From positions 152,892,001-152,956,000 of the forward strand of contig JBITNC010000001.1 of assembly GCA_050084985.1 (NCBI GenBank): a stretch of 64,000 nucleotides of DNA, read 5' to 3'. The DNA is from Nageia nagi (taxonomy: Eukaryota; Pinophyta). The position numbers were made by a program, and so were the translations under genes. Positions 1 to 11,700 of this stretch are shown here, piece by piece; within the stretch, counting starts at the first letter, position 1; every line of letters begins with the position of its first letter. The notes under the pieces were generated by a model. It was given only the letters and a program-made list of their open reading frames with translations. It did no database searches and was not told the origin of the DNA.

Positions 1-872
1 AATTTTTAAATATGATAGGTTTGTATTTTCTTCAAAGTACCTAAGGTATTTATAGGGAAAAATATACATAATACGCCAACTAACTTACTATTGAGCCATC
101 TCATTCTCCTTGCTAATGGGAGACACAAAATATTAAATTTTGTGGTAGAATTTATTCAACCTTTGATTGTAGGCCTCAATGCTCAAATAGTTATTTAATA
201 ATTTTACACATCTCATACAAAATTCAAATATATATGGTAAGGAGGAATATTTAGTTTCTAGGATAGATTAATAATGTTTTACCACCTCACCTCTAGATTT
301 GAATATTTTCACCCATTCCTAACATTATTTAAAGTATAAAAAAAATACCTTAGTGAAAAATCAAATCTAGGTATCTAAAATATTTTATAATAATTTCCTT
401 TCCAAATTAATTAATTAATTCACCACATAAAATGAAATTTGTGATAAATATTTTTGCACATAAATTTTACCTTTTTAAATCTCCCATCCTATAAAGTAAA
501 TTTATTAGTGCACACACAAATGTCATAAACATCATAGGAATCAAACTTCATGTACACCAAATATGAAATATAATTATATGAAATATATTATCCCTCATGG
601 GTTTCCAATGATTCAATGACCAATCATTTTTCACTCTTACCAATCTATTCCTATAACCAACTCATCTTTGGTTTACATGGATATCCAATCTCACTCCCAC
701 ACTGAGTCAACCTGTAACCCATGTCAAACAATCTCAAAGCCAACATCTAACCCATACAAATATTATACATATTCACTCATAATTCATCTCATCATATAAA
801 TTATCTCAAATTCAATTCAAATTACCCAAAGGTATTCAAGTCATAATAGGTGTAATTGGGTGGGTCATTACA
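1..872 (-). repeat. Partial 3' LTR of a minus-strand gypsy chromovirus
   Basis: Read on the minus strand, an LTR-like end TGTAATGACCCACCC starts at 872 and runs leftward out of the window. It lies directly downstream of the integrase tail of a chromovirus on the same strand, which is where a 3' LTR belongs. The bases just before it (minus strand ACATAGGGGACTATG) contain a weak polypurine stretch. The other end of the LTR is outside the window, so its length and any target-site duplication cannot be checked. No gene is visible in it. Confidence 0.5.
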
Positions 873-989
873 TACTAACCCATTAAAAGAAACATAGTCC
901 CCTATGTTCTTAAATTATACAAATAATAGAGTACAATAATGTTTACATAGTCATTCAAAGAAATATGATTTTTTTTTTCATGGTAAATG

Positions 990-1660
990 TATCTTTTCAA
1001 GTGGAAGAAGACTCAGAATAATTGGTCCATTGTACTCAACATTCATTTATCTTTCTACTCCTTAATTTCCTAGTCCTAAAAGCTAGGATTTTAATAGGGA
1101 TAACTTCAATAGCTTGAGGGTTTGACATATACAAGTTTTAAAAATCTAGCACATGAGAATGGTAAATAACATATTTTCTCAACAAGGATATATGAAGGAC
1201 ATCATGCATCTATAACAAACTTGGTGGCAAGGCAAGTTTATAAGCAACTAGACTTTATTTTTCAACTATCTCAAAGGGACCAATGAATTAGGGATTCAAT
1301 TTTGTAGACTTTATGGCACTTTTTAAGGATTAGACTCATAGAAATACATTCTTAAGGAGTTATTTGGAGATCAATGTAACTCTTTTGATGATCAGTAGCT
1401 TCCTTGAGTTTTCATCATATTAACATGAGTTGCTCCTCAATTTTCTTTAATATATTTGGTTAGATCATCACCCAATCCTCCTGATTATCCTAAGATAAAG
1501 GAGTTTTGCATCTCCTTCCATAATGATCTTTAAATGGTACCATTCCCATAGAATAATAGTAACCATTTATATTGGCAAGCTCAACTAAATATAGGTAATC
1601 CTCCCATTTAGTCATCTATTTCATTTGGTCACTTCTACCTTCATTTCTTTTCCTTTAATT
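990..1660 (-). pseudogene. Gypsy chromovirus integrase C-terminal remnant
   Basis: Translated on the minus strand, this shows the end of a Ty3/gypsy integrase and the tail after it. A WEDYLYLVELANINGYYYSMG stretch (about 1555-1610, taken across one continuous frame) and GRRCKTPL match the conserved region where chromoviruses carry W-x-x-x-L-x-x-x-E-F-x-Y-N and the Y-G-R-x-C-x-S/T-P motif. Next comes a KLKEATDHQKSYID segment like the coiled linker before the C-terminal barrel. Around 1200-1325 there is a degenerate match to the block that ends in the F-H-V-S-M-L-R-K-Y motif. Several stop codons interrupt it, and no RT, RNase H or integrase catalytic core is present upstream, so it is a truncated relic. 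It probably belongs to the Tekay/Del-like chromoviruses; the clade is a guess from these motifs. Confidence 0.7.
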
Positions 1661-3410
1661 CTTTAGCCTTTACTATGATGGCTTGAGATTCAATATCTTT
1701 TGTGGTTAATTCCATTAATTTGGGTCTTCTTTATTTAGACCCATACTTATGTCTTATTCTTTTTATTTTTCTCTATAGTTCTCAATCTTACATGGGCTTT
1801 TTTTCTTGATCTCTTTATTTTGAATCCTTTTTCGTTTTTATATTTTTTCTTTGGTGGGGTATATTTTCATTATATTATTTATTGAATTTTACATCCCAAT
1901 CAAATTTCCAAGGGGAAAAAGGATTATATAACTATGCCATGTATTGGATGAATGCTTGTTGCTTTTGTAGGCTATAGCTATTATTCTCCAAACTAGCCTT
2001 AAGGATTTTAGAAAACTCTAGTATTTTTTAGGTCAAAATCCTTGGTATTTTAGTAAAAGTTCCTCCACTTTGCCTTGGGAATAAATTCTCCACTAGAGTC
2101 TTCTACCATCATTTGTATTATTTCAAAATTGTTCATACTCAAGCTCCAAGGTTATATAAAATTTGGTGTTCTTGTTACATAGGGGGTCACTTTATAGAAA
2201 GACTTCAAAACACATGCATTCATAGGATTATTTTAAAACCCCCTATTTTTAAAAATAATCATTCTATATTTTAATTTATTAAACCCCTCATGGTGAACCC
2301 ATATATATTAAATAATAACCCTTATTAAAATCTTATCCTTTTATAGAAAAAATTAAATCAATTTTTTATGCCTCTTAGTAGTTTTACTCCTTGATATCAT
2401 CAATTGTAATTATAGTGATCCATGACTTTGTCAATTGAGACCATCATCTTCTATTATTTATAATTGCATGAAATGATAACCTAATGGAAGAATATCTTAA
2501 TGATGAAATTAAAGTATAGTTTAAGTCCTTGGTGATAAAGTCTAAGATACCTATTTATGTCTCTATTTATGAGGATAAACTCTTGAAGATGAAATCCAAG
2601 TAGCTTCTCTTGTGTGTGCAAGTGTAAAAATAAAAGTTTCTTTTAAAATGATTTGTGTAATGGTTATTTTCCTTTAATAATTCCATAACCTTTTTTGATC
2701 ATATAAAATGACAAGTTGATGCAAATAGAAAGCATACTTTGATCTTGTGATTGTTTAGTGTTCAAAATTATTCATTCACCAAAAAATATTAAAGAAAATA
2801 GATTACTTGAAGAATAGAAATAGAATATTTTGTATAATTTTATACACTCCTACCCCTTCCCCTTATTAAATACTTACCAATATACCAATAGTTCAACTTG
2901 ATATCAAAAATACCCCTGGTATGCACTCATATGGTATTTACCATTTCCTAATAATGACCCCCCACGGCTTGTTATTAGTGTTGTTGTATTTGGAAATGAA
3001 AATTACCTTAATACCATAATCCCATGCTACACCAATCTCTAATTTGGAGCTCAAGAATCCTTGTGGTGATTAGGGTCTAATAGTTCTTTTCTTTGATGGT
3101 GATTCCTTGTTAGAAAAATGGGGGTTTATATATACTTTTATTTCCTTTATTGCTTCCCCATTTTGCTTTAATAAATTCTATGCTTCTAAAGTTTGTTTTT
3201 TGATAATATTCGATGCCAAATAACCTATCAATAACATAAAAAGGAAGTTTCACACTCCTTCCACCAAATACAAACAATCATATGATGGTGTACTTCTATA
3301 TGAAGTACCAATCTCATTATTCAACCATATTGGTTATCAATATAATCATGATATATACTTGGAGGAAGTTATGAAATTGGAGGTTCTCTTATTAGTGAAA
3401 ATGAAAGACC
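1661..3410. other. No gene recognised; AT-rich transposon debris
   Basis: I see no sustained open frame and no recognisable motif on either strand. The chromovirus homology stops abruptly near 1660. A CCCCCTATTTTTAAAAATAATC block near 2240 and a CCCCCCACGG block near 2970 are local composition features only. This is most likely old repeat sequence. Confidence 0.4.
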
Positions 3411-3519
3411 TAAGAAAAATTGTACAAAATCATAATAAGATCTATCTAATATCATCATGTCAATATAATGGTCTATGAGCTCCAAGTTTCCATCCTTATC
3501 TTGCATTTTTAACTATAAC

Positions 3520-3804
3520 CTAGGGAACATTTTTGGGTATTAGTATATGAACAAACCAACAAATATATGAAATATAGTGAAAAGAGGGTAGTTTTGTGAG
3601 GGTGTTTAACCTTCTTCTAATCAATGAGGCTAGATATTTAGCCCAATTAAATAATACTATTTGTGTATGTGTAATTACATATGTTAGGGCCAACTCCTTC
3701 CTACTTACTATATTATTTCTCCATCCAAACACTATGGTGACCATGGAAAAAATAATTTGAAAGTCATACTTAAATGCACTGATGTGAGTGTTGTATATTG
3801 GCAT
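3520..3804 (-). CDS. Unrecognised open frame, 94 codons (115 codons stop to stop)
   Basis: This minus-strand frame is open from an upstream stop at 3871-3873 to its own stop at 3520, longer than most frames in this AT-rich DNA. The first Met is at 3804. Upstream of it the frame still reads a protein-like NWLNEHAKIPFPS, so the true start may be further 5' or the frame may be a fragment. The product is mixed hydrophobic and basic, with an FNWAKYLASLIRRRLNTL amphipathic stretch and a following WFVHILIP segment. It recalls the helical domains carried as extra ORFs by some plant transposons, but I cannot name a family. There is no convincing promoter or splice signal. It could be a fragment of a mobile-element accessory ORF or chance. 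Confidence 0.35.
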   Translation of the reverse strand: MPIYNTHISAFKYDFQIIFSMVTIVFGWRNNIVSRKELALTYVITHTQIVLFNWAKYLASLIRRRLNTLTKLPSFHYISYICWFVHILIPKNVP

Positions 3805-3873
3805 GCTAGGGAAAGGGATTTTGGCATGTTCATTTAACCAATTTAGTAAATGTTGTTCACAATGCTTTAGTTA

Positions 3874-5086
3874 CTCATTCATGTTAATATTTTTCAAAGG
3901 CATTTGTATAGGGAGGGGATGAAATGACTCTATTGTTGTAGGATGCAACACATCTAAAATCCTTTGACCATACTCATTTTTAATGCAATATTGGTTAAAA
4001 TTTATCTTCCCTTATAGAGAAAATATTAATTTACGAAAGGGGTGATACCTCTAAGGAACAAAATGCATGAACAATGATCCCTTAAAGTGTACCTAACATT
4101 ATATAAGCTGATAATTATGAACTTATCTAAGGTTATTTTCTTCAAATCTTTGTAGTGACCATGAATCTCTATGTTCATGAAATCTATTCATGAATCCATC
4201 TAATGAGGAGCATCAATCTAATTTTTACATATGATATATTTGAGTTGGGAGCTTTTACTATGAAATGTTTTTGTGATGTATTACCATTCCCTTGCATTTG
4301 AATTTCTTAATGGTTCTTAGCTAATATTTGAGAGAGAGAACCCAAAAACTAAACCCACAAGGCTCTTGTTTAGGAAATAGTGAGAGTGGTGATGATATTT
4401 ATGATGAGGCATTATGAATTAATGGTAAACTTACTTAGACATAATTATGTGCCTAAAAAATAGACTTAATATGGGAAAAGAAATCCTAATTAATGCCCCA
4501 GTTACTTGGCACAATTTAAAAAATATATATTTACATATAGTACATCCACTAAGTGGTGGCATGTCATGCCTATGTCATGGCATGATCTTTCAAATATTGG
4601 TCATTTATGATGATCAGCAAAATCTAACCATTCATTCATCCCAACTTGAATGCATTACATTCTTTCTTTCCAATGATAGCTAGGGACTAGATTATAGAGA
4701 ATCAAATTTCTAATACTTTTTGGGTTTAGCCCACTCCTCATCCCATTTTAACACTAGATCTCACTACTTGAACTTTATCATAGATGATTTATTCTTATAA
4801 AACCATATTTTGAAGATGTAATTCCTTTTTTCTAGCCTATATTAGGTCTAATTCCATATGTTTTCTAAGTATACCAATTCATTCATGTGGAAGTGTATGG
4901 TGTTTGTGTCCATCATTTCATACTATTGAAGAAATTTGATTGTTGGGAATTCAAAATGTATAGGCAACAAAACCCTCTTCCCATAAATGACCATGTAAGG
5001 GGAAGAATTGATTAATTCATTATATGTGATCAGGTCTTTCCATAGAGTAAAATGATACTTTTTGTGCTAGTCTCTTTGGTTATCAC
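3874..5086. other. No gene recognised
   Basis: AT-rich sequence with one short plus-strand open frame (4447-4683, 78 codons) whose translation shows no family signature and has a cluster of CATG palindromes under it. Nothing else is supportable. The stretch ends at the insertion point of the copia element; the five bases just before its LTR are ATCAC (5082-5086), the expected site of a target duplication, but the element's other end is lost so this cannot be tested. Confidence 0.35.
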
Positions 5087-5549
5087 TGTTAGAATTTGTA
5101 ATGAAATATTTAAACTCCTTGTAAGTTCAATTAATCACTTAAAGGATATGTAGATACCTTAAGGGATTAATTGAATTCTTTATTATGTGTGGACTTTGAG
5201 CTAACCATGGGGTTAGTTGGTAGGTTAAAGTTAGGTCACACATTTATTGTAACCCTAACCTTACCCTTAGGTTAAAGGGAGGTTAGGGAGGTGCTCTCAA
5301 GCTATAAATAGAGGGCCTCTCCTCTTGTAACATATCTAAGTTTTGGAGTAAGAATACTCTACTAGTTTGTGTAGGAGAGAGGAAGAGAATAGTTGTAAGA
5401 GGGGCATACTTGAGAATTGAGATACTAGTTATGGATGTACTCCCAAGGAGGGGGGAACCACATTACACTTGTGTTATCTTGTGTGAATGTTGTGTGATTG
5501 AGCTTCCTAGTATTGGACCTTGAGGATTAGAGTAGTGCTAATTCTCTCA
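5087..5549 (+). repeat. Copia 5' LTR (463 bp)
   Basis: Starts TGTTAGAATTTG and ends CTCTCA just before the primer-binding site, giving the usual TG...CA ends. The first 333 bp align almost base for base with 13618-13960. A TATA box lies at 5303-5310. Confidence 0.92.
5303..5310 (+). promoter_or_regulatory. TATA box of copia 5' LTR
   Basis: TATAAATA within GCTATAAATAGAGGGCC, located about 216 bp into the LTR and conserved in the 3' LTR at 13843-13850. It would direct the genomic transcript; the start site should lie roughly 30 bp downstream. Confidence 0.7.
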
Positions 5550-5550
5550 A

Positions 5551-5566
5551 TTGGTATCTAGAGCTT
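5551..5566 (+). other. Primer-binding site, initiator tRNA-Met type
   Basis: TTGGTATCTAGAGCTT directly follows the LTR end. It matches the common plant TGGTATCAGAGC site complementary to tRNA-iMet, with a one-base insertion. Confidence 0.75.
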
Positions 5567-5676
5567 GGTGTGGAAGCTCTTCTTCTAAATCTTGGAGGTT
5601 CTTCATCTTTCTTTATTCCTTTGGTGTGGAAGCTCTTCTTCTACATTTTGGAGGTTCTTCATCCTTCTTCATTCCT
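5565..5676 (+). repeat. 56-bp tandem duplication right after the PBS
   Basis: Two adjacent copies (5565-5620 and 5621-5676) of a unit beginning TTGGTGTGGAAGCTCTTC, with about four differences. The repeat sits where retroelement leaders normally hold packaging and dimerisation signals. Confidence 0.85.
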
Positions 5677-6312
5677 CATCTTACACCCCATTGGTGAGGT
5701 AAATTTTAAGAGAAGGTATAAATTTCCTCCTCATTTGGTTATCTTAATGGATTATTACATTAGATACTAACATATTTTGTGAGATATTGGAGCTTATTTT
5801 TTGCAAAATATGATCAAAATTGGCAATGCAAGCAATTTTTTTGCTAACCTCTTATGTTAGTAGCATTTTTTTTTTTACAAAAATGGTTAATACATGATAT
5901 ACCTTTTAAGAGGATACTATGTGATGCAAATATTTTTTTACTAACATTTTGTTTGTTAGTAGTATTGATCAATAACTATATTACAAGCATTGCCAAGGTG
6001 TAATAGTTACATAATACTTTATTTCTTCTCTAAATTGTCTTATTTTTTGCAAAAATTTTAATGCAAATAGAGGGAAATAATTTCTAGAGGTAATTTTTTA
6101 AAATTTTAAAGCAAATATGGGGATATTATTGTTATTATTGAAAAAAAAAGGGGGGAGAAAGGTATTTAACAAAAAAAAAGAGATTTACCTTCAATTTATT
6201 TACCATATTTTTCAATTTTTACAAAATTAGTATTAAATTGAAAATATTGTAAATAATAAAGTTTACAAAATAAATCTAATACATTGAAAGGGTCTGTAAA
6301 TTGATTGACAAA

Positions 6313-6520
6313 ATGCCTCATCTCATATGTAAAAAATGGATACGTCATCTCCTCCTCCCTCGTGCATATTTTAGACATGTATGCAAACTATGGAAGTGTA
6401 GGGAAGGCACAGGAATTGTTTGACATTATTTGACAAAATGCAGATAGAGTTTCATGGTTTGCAGAGTTTTATGGACTGCAATGGTCAAAGGATATGCACA
6501 AATGGATACAATGAAAGGGA
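6313..6520 (+). pseudogene. Captured PPR-protein gene fragment inside the copia leader
   Basis: Translation gives SYVKNGYVISSSLVHILD and then MYANYGSVGKAQELFD, a clear match to a PLS-class pentatricopeptide-repeat (PPR) protein: the position of the 'N-G-Y-x-x-D-x-x-L-V' helix followed by the 'D-M-Y-A-K-x-G-x-x-x-x-A-x-x-x-F-D' helix. After a stop and frame change the next repeat continues as DRVSWFA and WTAMVKGYAQMDTMKG, matching the 'V-S-W-T-A-M-I-x-G-Y-A-Q' start of the following unit. PPR proteins bind organelle RNA in plants. The fragment covers about two repeats, is broken by a stop (near 6433) and at least one frameshift, and lies between LTR and gag on the sense strand. It is best explained as host sequence picked up by the retroelement. 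No start, transit peptide or other repeats are present, so it is not a functional PPR gene. Confidence 0.75.
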
Positions 6521-6534
6521 GTTTCATAGACTAC

Positions 6535-6960
6535 AGTGATCGTATGCCAGCCAACACCCATCCCAGTCTCACTCCCTCTCCTATAGCCTATTCATGTGTA
6601 CTACATGCCTCTCCACAGACTCCTCCCAACTAGTGACCTCCTCCTGCAACCTGCTCCCTCATGCGTGTACCATCGTGTGACCTGGTCGTACCTTCTGATG
6701 CACCTGCATGCCTCTCCCGTAGCCTCCTCCCTCACATGTGTGCCATCATGCATCTTAATTGGCCAGCCTCCTACCAACCATGATGCATAGCAGTCTTCTC
6801 CTTGAAGCCTACTCTCTCCTGGTCTCCCTCGCATGCAGCAGTCTTCTCCTCCTTCTCCTCTTGCGCTCCTCCTCTCTATCACCAACTTCCTGCGCAAGCC
6901 TCATCTTCCTCCTTCACCATCACCTCCATTAGCTATCTTCTAGTGCCTCCATGAAGGTCC
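6535..6960 (+). other. GC- and pyrimidine-rich island in the copia leader
   Basis: About 420 bp much richer in G+C than everything around it, with repeated CTCCTCC and CATGC/GTGTG words. Open frames exist on both strands (plus 6596-6790; minus 6601-6897), which is expected where A+T, and so stop codons, are scarce; neither shows a recognisable domain. It follows the PPR fragment directly and may be part of the same captured host DNA, or a second capture. Confidence 0.6.
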
Positions 6961-7062
6961 TTCTCCTTCCCATAGTCAAGTGTGATGGCTGTCAAACATT
7001 TGCAAGTCCTCCTTGTCATTTAATGCACTTAGATGCATTAAGTTTGTTGACCACTTGCAAAA

Positions 7063-7330
7063 TGACTACTCCCAAAAAGCAACATGCTCTTCTTGGTAAA
7101 AGAAAAAGGGGGGGTCATTTCTTAAGAACAAACATGCATTTATTTTTTGTTTTACCAACTAGATAAGGGATTTAATTTTTTGTTGTTTTACCACCTAAGT
7201 CTTAAAAACCCAACCAAACCCCTTGAGCATTAATTTTTTGACTACTCCCAAAAAGCAACGTATGCTCTTCTTGGTAGAAGAAAAAGGGGGGGTCATATTT
7301 TTTAACTACAAAGCATTTAATTGTTTTTTA
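7063..7330 (+). repeat. Two diverged copies of a leader repeat, 176 bp apart
   Basis: The block TGACTACTCCCAAAAAGCAA, followed by a CTCTTCTTGGT word and a run of seven G's, begins at 7063 and again at 7239. The copies stay similar for about 85 bp and then drift apart. It is a local duplication within the leader. Confidence 0.75.
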
Positions 7331-8734
7331 TCTTAGGAGTATTTTTTTGAATGCTTGAGGTAGGAGAAGCATTAAATATGCATGAAGTAGGGGTATGGGT
7401 CTCCTTCTTTTTCCATTTAATTCTTGGAGACTTGGTAAGTGGTGAATATTTTTAACTTATTTTAAGTTAAACTTAGCTTATTTTTAAAAAAATGCTTAGA
7501 ATATTTTTTAATATTGCATGTTTAATTTACTAAGGAGCACATGGAATTTCTAAAATGCTAACCTCTTAGTATTTTTTTTCTCTCTAAGCATAGTAATTTA
7601 GTCTAAGTATGCTATTTTTTTTTTAAGTAAATAAGGGAATTTTTTTTACTTAAAATGCATACTTATAAGATAAGTCTTAGCATACAATTTTTTTAGGGAT
7701 AAAACCTTAAGTGAAAAGGGGGGAATTGGTATAATTTTTACTTAAATTTTATCTATATCTTGCATGCTAGACTTGTGATGCATGTCTCTTTATCTTGTAA
7801 ACCTTATCTAGATCTTGCATGCTAGACTTATGATGAATGTATCTTTATCTTATTTGAAGAATAAAACATGCTTAGGACTTAAAATTTTAAGTTAAATAAT
7901 GCATGATGCATGATTATTACTTAAATTTTTTAAGTCATGGAACAATGCATATTTTTTAAAGTTATGGATTAATGCTAAGTAGGACTTAGTTTCTTTTTAA
8001 GTTCATTAAGTGCTTGAATAAATTGAGCAAAATATACAAAATGTAAAATGTCCTTTAGGGGTTAGTACAAAACCCATTGGACTTTTTTTAAGGTTTTTCA
8101 AGCTCGTGTGGATGATGCAATTTTACTTTATATTTTTGCACAATTTGCTTTATACTTGCAAAATGCAAATATTGAAAGTAACCCCTAAAATGAACACATC
8201 TGCACGTATTCTTCCACAACATGACTTGTTTGGGGAGCCACAAGGTGAGGATAGGGCAGACTAGAGCCCTTTTAGTCCGAAGACCCAAGTGGTGGTAAGT
8301 CCATCTTAATTGCCCCTAAGACCTCTATTGGATTGGACATAACTCTATTAGGTGGACAGGCATGTGTGTAGTGATACCACATGTTCGTATGTCCATTTAG
8401 GGATTATCCTAATAACCTAGGAGGAAAACTAAAAACCTTAATCAAGATAATTAAAATGGCCGATCCAAGATACGTCAGATCCTTGGAAAATAGTTGGTAC
8501 TTCTCCTTATGAGAGTATATTACTGACCAAGGTGAACTGGTTGAGGACTGGTAGTACCTGGGCTCCACCTTGCGAGCATCCAGGTGAAGGCCTAAAACAA
8601 CCCCAACTTTATTCCTCTACAGATCATGGTTTATAAGTTTGCACTTATGGGACATGTTTACTTATGTTTGATTTGTATAGATGGAAACTTGTAAAAATTT
8701 GCATTCTTATTGCATATTTACTTTTGTATAGACA
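7331..8734 (+). other. Remainder of copia leader, non-coding
   Basis: AT-rich, with no sustained frame or recognised motif. There is a short internal repeat of ATCTTGCATGCTAGACTT near 7756 and 7812. The end of this stretch leads straight into the gag start codon. A leader this long before gag suggests extra sequence has accumulated there. Confidence 0.5.
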
Positions 8735-11700
8735 ATGGTTGAAACCTTCATACCCAAGTACATACTCGATGGTTCCAACTTCGGCATATGGGAACCTCGT
8801 ATGAGAGCTAAGTTACAAGCAAGGAAGCTATGGCAGATAGTAAATGGAGATCTAGTCACTCCTACAGATGAGAAGGCCCTTGAAATCTACAACTCAAAGA
8901 GTGAGTTAGCAACTTCAATGATCTATCGTGCAGTTTCAGATGACATCCTTCTCATGATCTCTTCCTCGACATCAGCAAAAGAAGCTTGGGATAGACTAAA
9001 GAAAATTTACCTTGGGTCCAAATTTTCAAGGAGGTTCACCATTCTACAAAATTTGTTGCAATATCATCAAGGTGAAGATGAAAGTGCCTCTATCTACTTG
9101 AACAAAATCATTGACCTCAGGACACAACTGGTTGGCTGTGGGTGCAATTGGATCAATGATGAGTTCATGGTCTTCATCATTCTTCAAAGCCTCTCTACAA
9201 AGTTTAATAACTTTGTCACAGTTATGGAGACTAGGCTCAATGATGAAGAAGATGTTATCTCTCTTGAAAACCTTTCTAGACTCCTGCTGAAGCATGAGGA
9301 AACTTTGAACAAGAAAATGTTGAACATTTCTCCAAAGTATAATAGCATTGCTCTAGGAGCAACCAAAACTCCTTTCAAGAAGATGTTCAAACATTATAAA
9401 TTCAAAGATAACAAATCCTCATCTACCATCAGGAAGCACGACAACTTCAAGCAAAGGAATGACAAAGCTAGATCAAGCAAACCAACACCACAGGAAAAGT
9501 TTGATGGAAATTGTAACTTTTGTGGCATCTTTGGGCACAAAGAGTATGATTGTCACAAAAAGAAATTTTCTCAAAAAGGCAAGAGAAATGCAAATGTGAG
9601 AAATTTCAATAATAAAAAGAAGAACAAGCATGCTGCTACTATTGCCTACTACTCAATGACACAAACTATTTCAAATGATTGGATTGTTGATTCAGGATGC
9701 ACTAATCACATGTGTTATGAAAAGGATAAGTTTGAAAACTTTCATAAGTACAACAAGGATACAATTGTGATAGGTGATAATACAGTCCTTGATGTTCAAG
9801 GAATAGGGAATGTGAAGATTCATGGAAAGGCTCTTGATAATGTCTTTTATGTGCCTAAACTAAGGATGAATCTTATCTCTGTAATTCAGATTACAAGGAA
9901 AGGATGCTCATTTGAGTTTACCTCACACTCCTGGTGTGTTAAGAAAGGACTTGCCACTTTGATGAAAGGATCAGTAAAGAATGACCTTTATATTATGGAT
10001 TAAGTACCTTCAAAGATTTATCTTACTACAAATGTTTGTTCAAAAGGTAATCTTTGGCATGAACAATTAGGGCACCTTAACCACAAGAGTATTCAAGATA
10101 TGAAAAATCAAGAACTTGTGGAAGGTTTACCTAATATTTCACCCATAATTGGTCTTTGTGAAAGGTGCATTCTAGGAAAGATGAATAGGCAAAAGTTTGA
10201 AAAAGATAAGGCAACTCGGGCTACTCATCCTCCTCAGCTTGTGCATTCAGATTTGATGGGTCCATTTCAGACTAAGTCTCTAGGGGGAGCTTCTTATGTT
10301 CTGACCTTCATTGATGACTTCAGTAGGATGACATTTGGTTATCTACTTGAGCACAAGGATCAAACTTTTGACTAGTTTAAAGACTTCAAGGCACTTGTTG
10401 AAAATCAAACTGATTTTAAGATCAAAATACTGAGATCTAATAATGGGGGTGAGTATAATAGCAATGAGTTTAACAACTATTGTGTTAAACATGGGATCAA
10501 GTGGCAATTCACAATCCCATACACCCCTCAGCAAAATGGAGTTGCTAAAAGGAAGAATCGCACCATTATGGAAATGGCAAGATGCATGTTGGGTAACCTT
10601 CCTAGTTTCTTATGGGGAGAAGTTGTTCACACTGCTATTCACACCCTAAATAGGTGTCCTACTAAAGTAGTTGAAGGAAAAACTCTGTATGAAGCATGGA
10701 CAGGAAAGAAACCTAACATCTCACACTTCAAGGTCTTTGGTTATGATACATTTGCCTTCATTACCTCAGAGAAAAGAAAGAAGCTAGACAAAAGATCAAA
10801 AAAATGCATCTTTATGGGGTATGATAATTAGCATAGAGGTTACAAGCTCTACTCCTCATCCCATAAAATAGTCTTTGTTTCTAGGGATGTCAAGTTCAAT
10901 GAACTTCCTGAGGATACAACTTCTCATGCTGAGGTGTCTAATTCAGATGATTCTATGCTTGCACCTAACTGGTTGGATGATCATGTAGGGAAGTCACCAC
11001 AAGAGCAAAATTCTCCAGCTCAGAGAATTACAAGGAGTATGACCTTGAATAAATCCTTATTTGCCAAAATTGATAATATAAATGAGCCATCAACATTCAA
11101 AGAAGATTCCAAGCAAGAGTGTTGGATGGAAGCTATGAAAGTTGAGTATGAGGCACTCATGAAAAATGAAACTTGGGATTTGGTTCCTTATCCCAATGAG
11201 AAAAATGTGATTGGAAATAAATGGATATACAAGGTCAAGTACAATTCTGATGGAGAAGTTGAAAAATACAAAGGAAGGTTAGTGGCCAAAGGATTCGCTT
11301 AGAAATATGGTATTGATTATGAGGAAACCTTTGCTCCTGTGGCCAAGATGCCTACTGTCAGAATAATCCTTGCTCTTTCTACAGCTTAGGGATAGAAAGT
11401 TTTTCAACTTGATGTCAAGAGTGCATTTCTCAATGGTGACTTGGATGTAGAAATCTACATGAATCAACCAAAAGGATTTATTCCAGAAGGAAAAGAGTCT
11501 CTTGTGTGCAAGCTAATGAAGTCTTTGTATGGACTTAAATAAGCACCTAGAGTATGATACAAGAAAATTTCAAGATTCTTTGTAGATATTGGTTTTTCCA
11601 AATGCTTCTTTGACTCAGATCTCTATGTACTCAATCAAGGAAAAGACGTGGTCTTAATTCTCCTTTATGTGGATGATCTTCTCATAATAGGCAACAATAT

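Noticed and set aside
4447-4683. 78-codon plus-strand frame as a gene
   Set aside because: No recognisable motif, short, and set in stop-poor chance sequence with simple palindromic CATG words.
6601-6897. 98-codon Arg/Gly-rich minus-strand frame
   Set aside because: It lies in the GC-rich island, where stops are rare on both strands, and overlaps a plus-strand frame; no family signature.
9044-9390. Minus-strand frames across copia gag
   Set aside because: Shadows of the plus-strand gag-protease frame, which has clear motifs.
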